Counted from the stretch's first letter, positions 47,479-58,400 are shown. The stretch: DNA of 64,000 nucleotides from Mytilisepta virgata (GCA_028015205.1 CM051519.1:39847979-39911978), one strand, 5' to 3'. Made by a program: numbers and translations. The notes: a model not told the origin generated them from the letters alone.

Positions 47479-47601
47479 TATGGCAAAATCCGTATGACAT
47501 GCCGTATCGTCCCGAGATTTCAATATCATTCCGAGGGCCTCTGGTCCGACGGATGATATTGATCGAGGGTTGATACGGCACGTTATATGGATTTTGACAA
47601 A
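47479..47601. mobile_element. Palindromic MITE in a zinc-finger gene intron
   Basis: GGCAAAATCCGTATGACATGCCGTATC answered by GATACGGCACGTTATATGGATTTTGAC; the centre (CAATATCATTCCGAGGG / ATGATATTG) also pairs. It nearly fills the short intron between exons B and C. Confidence 0.82.
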
Positions 47602-47630
47602 TGTTTTATACAATTTATCATATATTTCAG

Positions 47631-47665
47631 CAGTGGGGAAGACGTGACCAATATCATTTTAAGGG
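47631..47665 (+). CDS. Zinc-finger array protein, exon C (35-nt microexon)
   Basis: Acceptor TATATTTCAG, donor AAGGG|GTATGA. It enters in phase 2, leaves in phase 1, and encodes S-SGEDVTNIILR. It is needed to change the phase between exon B (phase 2) and exon D (phase 1). If not spliced at this donor the frame runs to a TAA at 47680-47682, giving a shorter form. This is the least certain exon in the model. Confidence 0.5.
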
Positions 47666-47682
47666 GTATGATACAAATGTAA

Positions 47683-48420
47683 AGGGGTGATGATATCGAT
47701 ATCATTACGGTAGAAAATACAGCTGACAATGTTCTTTCAGTATCGTATATGCAATTTTCCTTTATTTAGTACGAAGTGTATGATAAAATATTATATCAGA
47801 TTAACATCTAAACCTTAGTTCAGTAACTAAAGTAAGATTATTATTGTCAAAAAATAATTTTGGAAAGTGCAAACAATACTTGTGCCATTCGGACAAGACA
47901 TACACAGTTGCAATTTCTCTATCAAAGTGACTGATTTTTTCAAAACATATTTGCACAATGTAATATTTGTGAATGTCATATGGACAAGACATAAACATTT
48001 GCAAGGTTTAGATTAACGTAAAACTTTTGTCAGGACATATTTACAATGCAATATCAGTGACTTGTGTCATACGGAAATGCAATAAACAGTTGCAAATGCG
48101 ATCAGCGTGACCGCTTTTGTAAGAACATAGTTGCACAGTGCAATATTCGTGACATGTGTCATACGGACATGACCTAAACAATTGCAGGGCTTCGACCAAA
48201 GTGACTTTTGTCAAAACATATTTGCAAAGGGAAATGTCTTGTTTCCTCACAAGGATCATGCATACAAAGTTGCAAGAATTTTACCAGCGCAGTTGTTTTT
48301 GTTATGTTTGTACCACACCTGCCGTTTCGAAAATACTTCATGGTATTTTTAAAAGAGTGTAATACATTTTTTTTTATAACAGTTGTAGCTTTTTTTTAAG
48401 ATTTCCCAAATCTTACATTT
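47683..48420. other. Intron sequence with degenerate tandem repeat
   Basis: Between about 47880 and 48250 a unit recurs about every 110-130 bp: 'TTTTGT.A.AACATA.TTGCACA.TGCAATAT..GTGA' followed by 'GTCATACGGACATGAC.TAAACA.TTGCA'. No exon. Confidence 0.6.
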
Positions 48421-48428
48421 GTATAATA

Positions 48429-48560
48429 ATGCAGTGTTTAGCATTGACTATACGAAAAATAGTGACCGGGATGGAAGACATAGTACATTACCCGGAGGGA
48501 AGTGAGATGTGTCTTCCACCTTGGCCACTTTTTTCCATAGTCAATGTTAAACAAGACATT
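48429..48560. mobile_element. Palindromic MITE, family A copy 2
   Basis: TGCAGTGTTTAGCATTGACTATACGAAAAATAGTGACC .. GGCCACTTTTTTCCATAGTCAATGTTAAACAAGACATT. Same TIR and layout as 8778-8924. Confidence 0.85.
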
Positions 48561-49199
48561 GATTAATATGATTATTATACAGATTGTTATCTATTTTCAG
48601 TAAGGTAAATAGTACATGTGTATCATAATGCTTAACAATATGAAAAACAGCCTCAAAGTTCACTCTGCGAATGAAATATAACAAAGATATGTTGAAAACG
48701 ATGATTTGATTTATTAAATATTTAAACAGTTCGGCTGAATTCGAGCGATCTTCGACATGTTGGATTGTCTCTACGTAACTTCATTTATGTCTGTAAAAAA
48801 CTCCTAACTTAAAGCTTATATTTGATTAATTGAATAAGTCCCGCTGACTCTATAATTGGCATTAAATTCTCCCTCTTAAAATCGTCAGAATTTAAATCAT
48901 TTCCAATCTATGTGTACGGGCAAAAGAGAGAGACAAGACATAAAATAGACTTGGTTTGGTCGCAGTAACATTTTCACATTTTTTTTTCCTTGCAAACAAC
49001 ATTTAATTGTGAAACATCAACATACATCAAAAATACTAGTACGTAAATACAATATTTGTTCAATAATGAAAACTGATGCACAACTTATTTTGCACAAATT
49101 AAGTAAGCAGACGTCCTCTGAAGTTACTGTGAGCACCTCGATATCATTAATGAACAACACCTGCTTATATATGAGACTAAATTACCACCCGTTTAAATA

Positions 49200-49730
49200 G
49201 GCTTTTTACTTGACGTTTGTCATTTAGTGAAGGGTAAACTTCATTAAATTAAAACACAAAATAGGAGTTGAAGCTATATGTTTAGCATTGATTAGCAGTT
49301 GACCATTAAAAGATACTTATCTTAACAAAGTATGTTTCAAATTTTAACAAGATATATTGAGCACATCGAAGTCTACACGATTTTTAATTTACCCAAAAAT
49401 TGTTAATTTTGTGATTTTTCGTGCACATTTGATTTTTTTACGGACAAGGCGACATAACTCCAGAACAACATCTGCCTTTAATACGGTAACAGTATAGACA
49501 TGATAGAGGAGCCTAAGGAAATTTCAGTCTAGTGAGTCTTTTTAGCAACTTCAAACTTTGATCACAGATACAAAGAACTTGGCAATATTTTGTAACCATT
49601 TTTCACCATTTTAGTAAGGATGATTTAAGTTTTTTAGAATAATTATGAATATTTACCCTGGAAACAATAAGAAAAATGTGTTCATGTACTTATTAATAAA
49701 GTTTAATTTTTTTAAGTAGAAAGGCTAGTT
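49200..49730 (+). repeat. Segmental duplicate, unoccupied site (partner of 32705-34225)
   Basis: Continuous counterpart of 32705-32885 plus 34031-34225. The join lies at GAGCACATCGAAGTCTACACGATTTTTAATTTACCC (49361-49396), where the partner holds 1.1 kb of repeat. Confidence 0.88.
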
Positions 49731-50224
49731 TAAACCACCCGTAAATTCTCGTGCTAACTTTTAGAAAATACCCGACTACGCCCAACTATTTATATAAACT
49801 AAATCAGAAAACAGGTTTGACCAAATAAAAATAAAATGACTTTAATAGTAAGTAACGCTGAAAACCCATCTACCCGAAATAGAAATATACAGAAATAGGC
49901 TCCGCCTTCTCACGTTAATGTCTAGTAATGAACAGGAAAATCAATAGTTTTGAGCAACAGGAAGCAAACAGTTTAACGCTATATATTACTGCAGAAATCT
50001 ATTCGAAATTAGAGACTCTTATAGTACACATATAAAGGCACTTCCTTGCAGGATTTATACTAAGTTTTAATAAAACCATTCACCTGAGTACATGTACACT
50101 GTATCAGTCAACGTCGACATTTCAGTAATAAAAAGTTGTTTAAGCAACATCACTGAAACATAACCAAGGCCAGTATAACAAGACAAGACATGCTCTAAAT
50201 ATCATTCAGTATAATAATCATATT

Positions 50225-50356
50225 AATGTTGTGTTCAACAATGACTATGAAAGAAAGTGACCAGGGTGGAAGGCATAGTGCACTCCCCTCCGGGTCGAAC
50301 ATACTGTCTTTCACCATGGGCGCTATTTTAGCAAAGTCAGTGTTAAACCCAACATT
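50225..50356. mobile_element. Palindromic MITE, family A copy 3
   Basis: AATGTTGTGTTCAACAATGACTATG .. AAAGTCAGTGTTAAACCCAACATT. More diverged than the other two; TIR and internal 'GTGCACTCCCCTCCGGGTCG' block retained. Confidence 0.82.
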
Positions 50357-50524
50357 ATGACATTCATAGTTAAGGGAACAACCATTTTATTTTAATGGGG
50401 GGGGGGGTGGGGCTAGGATCAAGGCAGAACCACGATTTTGGCAAAATAAAAAGACAGGTTCACCTTGGGTGTGGAAAAAATACAGGACCTGTGTGAATCG
50501 GGATATTTGGTTTAAAATGAAAAT

Positions 50525-50640
50525 AAAAATCTCGACGAAAAGATAGGCAGGATCAAAACATTTGATCCAAGCACCCGCCCCCCCCCCCCCCCCCCCCCAC
50601 CCGCCTAAAAATCAAAAGGTTGCTCCCTAATCGAGTTTCA
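50525..50640 (+). repeat. Dispersed repeat with long C tract
   Basis: AGATAGGCAGGATCAAAACATTTGATCCA, then a C tract of about 20 bases at 50577-50597, then CCTAAAAATCAAAAGGTTGC. The same 'ATAGGCAGGATCAA ... C-run' module precedes both metallothionein first exons (18047 and 23098), so it is a dispersed module. Confidence 0.7.
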
Positions 50641-50759
50641 ATACATTTGTAGCGAATAATAGTTTGAAATTTCTTAAATGTTTCCGATAAAATGTCTTAA
50701 TATCCAGGAATTTCGGCTTCTTTATTCCAATAAGTTAAAGTATTACCAATTGTCTACAG

Positions 50760-50998
50760 ATGTATACGAAATTGTAATTGTATACAACACTAATACGACA
50801 TCCATGAGCATTAAATACGTGGAAAGATTGACTAAATTTAGGAACATGTGCGAACATATTATGTGTTTCTCTTACAACAGAAACCCTACTGGCAAAACAG
50901 TCCTCAAACAGAATGAATATGATACATTTTATGATCAAGACTATCACAGTATATTGTGGATGTCATCATTCGCAGAGGAAACGAATATTAAAACTTTA
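50760..50998 (+). CDS. Zinc-finger array protein, exon D
   Basis: Acceptor AATTGTCTACAG, donor CTTTA|GTGAGT, 239 nt, phase 1 in and phase 0 out. It encodes 79 residues starting (D)VYEIVIVYNTNTTSMSIKY; composition is balanced, with several aromatic and acidic residues (QNEYDTFYDQDYHSILWMSS). No MATH/TRAF-C or other domain recognised. The frame reads on to a stop at 51026-51028 if the donor is not used. Confidence 0.6.
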
Positions 50999-51384
50999 GT
51001 GAGTAAAAATTGTAACAATACTACATAGTAATGTTTCGTCTATTTTGATAAATAAAGATTTTAATTTCCACTTTTAAGGGACAAAATTAATTGAATAATG
51101 TATGTAATATCCGGGTGTTATTTACAAGTAAAATGTAGTTCAATGTTAACTGCAAACATTTCTTATGTTAGCAGTTAAAAATTGTGTATGACTTATGATT
51201 AATTATTTTATTTTTCAATATATTTGTTGAAATTTATTTGAATTTGTACATTAATTATTACCCATGGATTTGCTCTTACATGATCATTTCAATCCATTAA
51301 AAATTTGCATGTCAGTTTCAGTGGTTGTGGTTGCATTATTAAATAATAATGAATCATAAACACTGCTCTTGAGATATTTTCTAG

Positions 51385-51442
51385 GTTGATGATGCATGTG
51401 ATTCTGACAACAGTAGTAATGGAAACCAGGTGACCGGTGTCG
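51385..51442 (+). CDS. Zinc-finger array protein, exon E
   Basis: Acceptor GATATTTTCTAG, strong donor GTCG|GTAAGA, 58 nt, phase 0 in and phase 1 out. Peptide VDDACDSDNSSNGNQVTGV, acidic and Ser/Asn-rich, so probably disordered. Both phases match exons D and F. Confidence 0.6.
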
Positions 51443-51825
51443 GTAAGAAGTTTTAATAAGGTCGGAGTTATCAGAAAAAATCAAAAAGAAACAAACACTT
51501 TCCAAATAATACGCACGTAGGGTCTGACGTTTCACTTAGTTTTATTTGATAAACATTCAAATATTTAATCAATGTCTGAGATTGGTCATAAAAATGTCAT
51601 AATTATAGGATAAAAATTAACACCAGGACAGTATTTTGAAATAAATTAGTTTTATATGAATTGTGTGGAAACTCCGAGTGTACATTTGTTTAGAATTCAG
51701 ATACATGCAAGAGACGTACAAAATGTATGATTAAAGCATAAAAGTTAGGGTGAATAATGGACAAATGATGGACGAATGTATATAAAGTGACTACATACTT
51801 AATGCAAGTAAAATGTCATTTTCAG

Positions 51826-52013
51826 AGTCGGAAATTGTTGCCCTTAAAACAAGCGTAGCCAATTTTCATCCAAAAGAACACAACAATCAGCACATTGATC
51901 AGAATATTACAATTTTGGGGGCAGATCTGCAGTCAAATCCTGGTTTCACCGCATGTACTAAGACGGAAGTACGTCCAAGGACACCTTTACCACCAGGAGC
52001 CTACGCCGTTTGA
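51826..52013 (+). CDS. Zinc-finger array protein, exon F (C-terminus)
   Basis: Acceptor ATGTCATTTTCAG, entry in phase 1, 188 nt to TGA. Peptide starts (E)SEIVALKTSVANFHPKEHN and ends RPRTPLPPGAYAV. Exons A-F sum to 1269 nt, exactly 423 codons including stop, i.e. 422 residues, with every junction in phase. AATAAA occurs at 52017-52022, too close to the stop to be sure it is used. The proline-rich end PRTPLPPGA might bind SH3/WW partners; that is speculation. Confidence 0.65.
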
Positions 52014-52714
52014 AGGAATAAATTTAGAATGTTATTAGAAGCAATTGAAAGAGATATGAAATACATCCATCGAGAACCAGACAGGCAAACAGAGTTATAA
52101 GTTTGGATGTAAAACATTTGACAAAGATTACTGTTTTTTGCTGCAATTCAGATAGCTTGCTTAACAGTAATCAACGAACTTTGATACATGTATGGCTATA
52201 TTGTATATTTTCGGGTTTAAATTTTCAGTCTGTGAACTTCAGATTTCGTCACATCTAAACGTTGAACGTTGTCATGTCATAAAACATCGCATTTCCTTAT
52301 AAACTGTAGGTTTTCACCTCAAGGGTATCCTTTCAGTGGCATTGACACAAGATATTCAGGTGCATTGTACATTATATATATTTTCAGTTGAAGAGATGGT
52401 TTTTGATGTTTTTGGACTTGTATTTAAATTGGGGTTTTAACTCCAAAAGGCTAAGTCGATATCACCTAAAGTTTTTGTTTAAATATTACGACTTCAGAGT
52501 CACTCCTCGTATTATGACAGTTGATGATAGGATGGTTAACACATTATTGATCCAGATAAAGTAATTACCATGACGATTTCAACGCAACTCTGAAAAAAGT
52601 GTACAAATATATTTTTGGTATAAAACTATTTGGCCGATACGAAGTTTCTATGTAGATTTCACATCCTTCTGAAATTGACACTTCACTGGATTTTCGTCAT
52701 TGGTAATGTGATGG
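52014..52714. other. 3' flank of the zinc-finger gene
   Basis: Probable 3' UTR followed by AT-rich sequence; no exon or repeat recognised. Confidence 0.4.
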
Positions 52715-52995
52715 GTGCCGTTAAGTGAGAAGGACACGCTTACCCTTCCGCAGCACATGATGTTACTCACGGTTTTATGTGGGAGTTCACATTGTAAGTG
52801 CTAAAATAGTGTCTGTTATGTCTTGTTCTAATTCTGTTCAGTTGATTATGGGGTTTTTAATTCTTTTAGTTATAAATGTATCTTCGTGTCATTTGTTTAT
52901 TACGTTCCATTCTCATTACGTTTGTCTTGCCCTTGGATTTCGATTTTACGAACTTTTCCGGCTGTTTTGTCCTTCGGTATTCTTTTGCCGATATT
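52715..52995 (+). repeat. Dispersed repeat (partner at 34870-35165)
   Basis: See 34870-35165. The first half of the open frame 52779-53216 lies in this repeat and is not coding. Confidence 0.8.
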
Positions 52996-53063
52996 TCAAG
53001 AATTTTGTGTTGCAACGTATACATTACATGCAATCTTCTAATTTATGTAACGTTAATGGACTT

Positions 53064-53201
53064 ATGGCAACAAATCATATGCAACGGTCCGAAATTTCTA
53101 CAATGTCAGACGAGTTGCCTTTGAACCAGTTGTTAAAACAATTCGAGAATAAGACGTTCATCTGTATCAAAAAGTTTTTCAATCAAGAATATAAATTGAG
53201 G
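53064..53201 (+). CDS. Possible small gene, exon 1
   Basis: From ATG at 53064, 46 codons: MATNHMQRSEISTMSDELPL, NQLLKQFENKTFICIKKFFN, QEYKLR. Composition looks coding (amphipathic, lysine-rich). The donor AGG|GTTTCA is weak but leaves phase 0, as needed for the next candidate exon. If unspliced the frame stops at 53216. No family recognised. Confidence 0.38.
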
Positions 53202-53941
53202 GTTTCAAGCCTTTAAAAATATTAAAATATAAGCCTTATCCTTATTTCACCGTATTTGCAAAAAGTAATTACGCATTCAGTATTGTTAAAATTTTATAAT
53301 AGGAGTGTTATATATAAGAAAATAAAGGGAAACGATATTTCAGTAAAAGTACTTGTGTTTCTTTATCGGGGGTTAAATTACTTTAGTTTATGTACAACTA
53401 TCGACAGCAAAATGAGCCTTTGTCCCCTTATTCACAATAAGTGATCCCCTATTCAGAAATTGATATGAATTAAATATATAACAAAAAACAACAGAGAGAG
53501 TTTTGAGTCTATATGGTTCACTACATGTACATATACATTGTGTATATACTAGCGACGAACAAAATTATATCAGAGGATGCATGTTTATATTTTGTAGCAT
53601 TTGTCAAAAGATAAAAATAAAACAACATTAAGTATGTGACTAATGCCATTTAGTTACATGTATTTATTTATTCATTTCATTTTTGTAGTACAATAGTCTC
53701 AGACAGAAATACTTTGTGAAAGTAAACCCGAAAATATTGTGCGAAATACACCAAAAAGATACTTAACAGTTTTATACACTTAGTGTACATCAAAGTTTTA
53801 ACAATCACCATAAAATACTTGAAAAGATTAAGATCGTATACAGATACTTTACTTTTTCATGCATATAAAGACATTCAAAATTTACATTCTAATATGCTGT
53901 GCTGCTTTCTGTTTGCAAATAAAGTGTATTAAATTATCATA

Positions 53942-54196
53942 AAAACTAAGTATGTTGCGAAACAGCTCATGCGACAATAGATAACAAGAAAAATAAATGG
54001 AAATGGTGAGCTCTCAAAAGGGGCGTAAAACTACTAAAATGTATGAAATACACAAGTCGAACAAAACCAAATATAAAATCGTAAAAAACAACAAGAAACT
54101 AAAAAGTTAAAAATACTCAACGTTTCGACCAATATGGTCTTGATCACGAGTATGTAAAAAATAAAAATAAAAAGGTGTTGACTCTTTGAAACCCAG
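53942..54196 (-). mobile_element. Dispersed repeat, copy 2, with hammerhead-like motif
   Basis: Partner of 13022-13265. On the minus strand 54112-54153 folds as three helices: ATACTC/GAGTAT, GACC/GGTC closing ATATT, and a two-base-pair ACGT, around GTGATCA and GAAA. That is the type I hammerhead layout found in Penelope-like elements, with an altered core. Confidence 0.6.
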
Positions 54197-54630
54197 AGCA
54201 AGACTGAGTCCGTACATAAAAATGTAAACAAAAACAAAAAATTATTTGACGTTGGTGTCATCAGTAAAAGGTACTTCACAGAAAATACATCAATGGCAAG
54301 GTAGATAGTAAAACTATATAGTAAAAATAAATAAAATAATATACCGCAAAAAGTTAGTGTGCATACTTAGTAAATGAATTGAAATTAAGAATTTTTTACA
54401 TTAATTCCACGGGGTCGCAGTGTCCCCAGGCTCCGATCTGTGCAATTTTTTGGAGTTTGCAAAGTACACTAAAATCAAATGAAAATGAAGTTTTATTGTT
54501 ATCAAATTTATTGGGTTTGCTTTTCAACCGTTTTCGATTTCTTTTTCAGAAATTCCAAATCAAAATGGCCGTTAAATGAAAAGACCTTGAAGTACCATTT
54601 CGTTTATCTAATTTCCGTTTTTTTTCATAT

Positions 54631-54809
54631 TAGAATCGAAATAATTCATGGGAGCCATATATTCGTATTCAGGTTGTAGATTTAAATATGGGTAACATTA
54701 TTTGCTTAAATTTTACCCCTCTTGGATTAAATTGTTCTCAAATATATATGTTACCCATATTAAATTCTCCAACGAATATATGGCTGCCATGAATTATGTC
54801 TTAATTCTA
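54631..54809. mobile_element. Imperfect palindromic MITE
   Basis: TAGAATCGAAATAATTCATGGGAGCCATATATTCGT answered by CGAATATATGGCTGCCATGAATTATGTCTTAATTCTA; inner AATATGGGTAACAT / ATGTTACCCATATT also pair. Confidence 0.8.
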
Positions 54810-55129
54810 TTTGCAAAAACAAATGTGTTTCTGGTGTACAATTTATTCTTCAACATCTTTAAGTTAGTATTCAAACTAGTGTTGTTGAGGATAAATAAAG
54901 ATAATGATATCATTTGTAAATTGTGTTTATTCATATTTAATTGTTGAAAAAAGGAAAGATATTTTGCACATCTGACACAAAAATGAAAAATATTTTGCAC
55001 ACTGTAGGACTTGTGATGAATGATAACACAGTGCCACTAGGATAAGTTATTCTTGATATAAATCACTGTAATCTATAGCAACATGTTTACATGTCTATAC
55101 ATGTATATATCTTTAATTTATAATTTATT

Positions 55130-55480
55130 ATTAATAATTATTACCATATACAGTAAATGTTTATATGTTTTAATTTATAAATTGTATTACCAGAGATGGT
55201 AATTGGTTTGGTTATATAAAGTATTCTTTTCTAGGCATTTGTATGCATGTTATTTAACTTGCATAAGTACAAACGTACATGTACATTTGCAGGTAAATGT
55301 AAAAAGATATAATTATTACCATATACAGTAAATGTTTATATGTTTTAATTTATAAATTGTATTGCCAGAGATGGTTATTGGTTCGGTTATATAAAGTATT
55401 CTTTTCTAGGCATTTGTATGCATGTTATTTAACTTGCAGAAGTACAAACGTACATGTACATTCGCAGGTAAATGTAAAAA
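55130..55480 (+). repeat. 175-bp tandem duplication
   Basis: ATTATTACCATATACAGTAAATG .. CATTTGTATGCATGTTATTTAACTTGCA .. TTTGCAGGTAAATGTAAAAA occurs twice with a 175-bp offset and very few differences. The unit includes the acceptor of the candidate exon at 55468, so the acceptor is duplicated too. Confidence 0.9.
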
Positions 55481-55549
55481 AAAATGCATTTTACAATAAA
55501 CTGAAAAAAATGATCAATGAAATTCAAAGCAAGAATGGAAATGTCATTG
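55468..55549 (+). CDS. Possible small gene, exon 2
   Basis: Acceptor TACATTCGCAG, strong donor ATTG|GTAAGC, 82 nt, phase 0 in and phase 1 out. Peptide VNVKKNAFYNKLKKMINEIQ then SKNGNVI. The acceptor region is tandemly duplicated 175 bp upstream, where the exon body is absent. Confidence 0.45.
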
Positions 55550-55777
55550 GTAAGCTTTGAATCTGTGCAACCATTAAAAATTATGTTCCATATTTGTTCA
55601 GTGCAGAACTTACAAATATACAGAATTACTTAACAATTACCTACTATAATTGTTCCATTACAGAGAATTGACTTTGATTATGTCTAATAGCTCATTATTA
55701 AAATTATGCACACTCCCATGTCATATTTATAGTATACATTGTATATTTTTACTCCGTTTTATAATATTTTCAATCTC

Positions 55778-55901
55778 TTAGGACTGCTTTGTATCTGACG
55801 ATGCTGCATGGAGATCTTCATATACATTCAGCTCAGCTTTAGGTTCGTTATTTTCATATACTGCTGTATTGTCCATTCCTATTGACTCGTAATTCGGCTC
55901 A
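55778..55901 (-). CDS. Terminal exon with tyrosine-rich cytoplasmic tail
   Basis: Acceptor TAAATCCTTTCATAG, entry in phase 2, 40 codons then TAA. It has no Met, so it is invisible to start-codon ORF calls. Peptide: EPNYESIGMDNTAVYENNEP then KAELNVYEDLHAASSDTKQS. Three spaced tyrosine motifs: YESI and YEDL fit the ITAM half-site YxxI/L, and YENN fits the Grb2-SH2 site pYxN. Such tails end many bivalve single-pass receptors (lectin, EGF and scavenger types). The upstream exons are not identified; the transmembrane exon at 59160 is on the same strand but its phase (1) needs one intervening exon. Confidence 0.6.
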
Positions 55902-56567
55902 CTATGAAAGGATTTAAATAATGAAAAGTTATCATATATGATGTATATTTAGTACTAAATATGATGGTTCTTACATATATACATATATATATATGTCATA
56001 ATAAGTTATCAATAAAACTTTGCTTCTAAATAACCATATCTGATACATCCGAGGCTTTCAAAAGAAAAGGGCATCTCTACCCTTCTTGAACACTATGTTA
56101 CACCCGGTTAGTTGTGGCTGTTCACCTTTGTGGTGTTTAAGTTCTTGTGCTGTCGTGATTTGATCGTCTTTGGTTTCCCTGTGTGGTTACATTTTAGTTG
56201 TATTTGATCTCTATGATATTTCACCTTGTCTTAGAGTTTTGTCTTACTTTATTGTCGCTGTATTGTTTTTGTTTGTTTGGTTCTACATCATTGTGCACGT
56301 TTTAGTTAATTTTGTCTGGTAAAACTTAATATCACCACAATGCCCTATGGGAATACTTTTCTTTTTTTAAATTCACGTGAAGTTTATTACAAAAGAAAAA
56401 CCACAGAATATTTTCATAATTGGATTTGTTGAGACAATTCAACCTAATTTTACAATGCACATGTTTTAAAAGATTATGTAAACATTGTAAATTTAAATTG
56501 AAGTTATCAAAAAAAATGAAAACACATTGTTCAGTTTGTGTATACCTTTCTGTTTCTTTTCCATTAG

Positions 56568-56620
56568 ATTTCTGGGATTCTGAAATTAAAGGGTTGTTTG
56601 ATGAATCTCATAGAAATTAA
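56568..56620 (+). CDS. Possible small gene, exon 3 (C-terminus)
   Basis: Acceptor TGTTTCTTTTCCATTAG, entry in phase 1; G from exon 2 plus AT makes Asp. Peptide (D)FWDSEIKGLFDESHRN then TAA. The three exons total 273 nt, 90 residues, all in phase. The product would be small, lysine/acid-rich and helical; no family recognised. It could also be an alternative 3' end of the zinc-finger gene, since exon D also leaves in phase 0. Confidence 0.45.
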
Positions 56621-57780
56621 AAAAATGATAAGGTAATATTCTTTATATTTTCTTTTAAACAGGGGTAACTTGATAATGTTGATGTAACTATGGCCTTCAT
56701 GAAAAGTTAATATTAAAAATTGTTAAATCGAGGAAGACGAGGGACATAACCATTAAGAGGGGTTACTGTAAATTCAGAAATTATTGCGTGCATTTATTAT
56801 TGCGATTTTGTTATTTTAGACAAAAATGTGATATTGAGAAAATTCCCACTTCATTCATATCAAAAATTCCAAAACACGAGTTTAAAATATTGCGATTACA
56901 ACCCTGTCGCATTTTTCGCACTAATTTCGGAATTTACTATATTTCCCTGACTTACGGGTTATTGGTCAATGGGGTTTTCCAAAAATAGAGTTTATTAACA
57001 TAATTTTTATAAAAAAAATAAGACAATAACACATTTGTTTTTCTACAACTTGTTCTTGAATTTGCTATTGTAAAGTATGATAAAATTGATTCTAACAAAA
57101 CCAAAACGATAACCGTGTTGTTTTGTTCAATAAATTCAATGAATTGACCAACAACAAGACAAAAATGCACATAGTTTGTATTAATATTGACGTATAGTGG
57201 ACTATCTAAGTAGAGCCAGATTCAGGAATATAAATGAACAAACCAAAAAATGACAACATTAATAATATTTCAAAACTAAAAACACCGGTAAGGTTACATC
57301 TACTGTATGTGCCACGTACTTTGGAAGCTGATTTCTCAATTAAAAACTCTGGAGATCATGTATAATTTAATTGACGATTTGGTATATCCAAAAGTCAACA
57401 CGGTTCAAACTCTTGGAAACAAAACTTGCACATATTCAACAACGTCATATTTGTTTGTGGAGACGTCATACTTTATGCCAAAAAATCAACGAACTGCACA
57501 CAACAAAATGGAAAATGCAAAATATTTTAGGCAATTCAGTAATACGGGATTTGACATTGGCAGCATGGCGGGTGTCCTGCAGAAAGTAGAGACCGTTTAC
57601 TCTTCCAGAGCACCTGAGTCTACCCACGAATTTTTGGTGGGTTCCATGTTCATATGTTTTTAGTTTTGAAGTATAGTGTTTGTATTGTTTCGGTCGTGTC
57701 TTCGTTGTCCTCCAGAGTTTTTAAGTTGTTTTAGATTTTCCCCTCTTTCGAATATCACTTTGGTATTTATTGACTTACTT
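56621..57780. other. Non-coding, dispersed repeat fragments
   Basis: Includes 'GTAAATTCAGAAATTATTGCG' type sequence at 56769 and, at about 57560-57700, 'CCAGAGCACCTGAGTC.ACCCACGAATTTTTGGTGGG', a repeat phrase familiar in bivalve DNA. The plus-strand frame 57307-57663 overlaps it and has no recognised domain. Confidence 0.45.
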
Positions 57781-57939
57781 TGTAATTCATTGAGCACAGT
57801 CGACGATGTTAAGCAACGTCACGCCTGATGGTCAAATGTTATGAAAAAAGAATTCTGATCGGACTTCACAACAGTGGGAGATTGATGCACGTGGAACGAT
57901 TTTCCAAGGCTCGCTGAAAAGAGCCATTTATGGAAGAAT

Positions 57940-58400
57940 GGTTGCATGTCCTCTGTAGATGCGCAATGTGGTTTTAGAATTTTGACTTTGGGCACACATG
58001 GGTCTTCGAAAATTGACAATTTAAGATTGTGAAGTAAACGAGTCCTCAATTTTTCAATTTATACATTTTTATACAGCATTTGTATGCACCATATTCAAAC
58101 GCGCAATAATGTTTTAGAAGTTTTATTATTTTGGGCCCACAGGGATCGGATTACAAAACCTGTTGATAATAACTCCTCTTTCGTGTTTCTTTTTATGTTC
58201 TTTATTTCTATTTATTTGTCACGCACTATATATAGATGTGCAATACAGTTTCAGAATTTTGATTTTCAAACCTTGAGGACCACAGGGCTAAATTTCAAAA
58301 ATGATGAATTTAAATTTGTGTCCTCGTTCATTTCTCATTGGATTTTTTTAATAGAATGATTATAGGTGAGCAATAAGTTTTTAGATTTCTTAATTTGGGT
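57940..58400 (+). repeat. ~137-bp degenerate tandem repeat, four units
   Basis: 'GA.G.GCAAT...TTTTAGAATTTTGA.TTTGGGC.CACA.GG' recurs with starts near 57960, 58100, 58236 and 58368. Non-coding; frames on both strands here are by-products. Confidence 0.7.

Noticed and set aside
52779..53063. N-terminal part of the 145-codon frame 52779-53216
   Set aside because: This part is a copy of the dispersed repeat at 34870-35165. Only the part after 53064 is kept as a possible exon.
57307..57663. 118-codon plus-strand frame
   Set aside because: Its second half is a dispersed repeat phrase and the first half has no domain or splice support.
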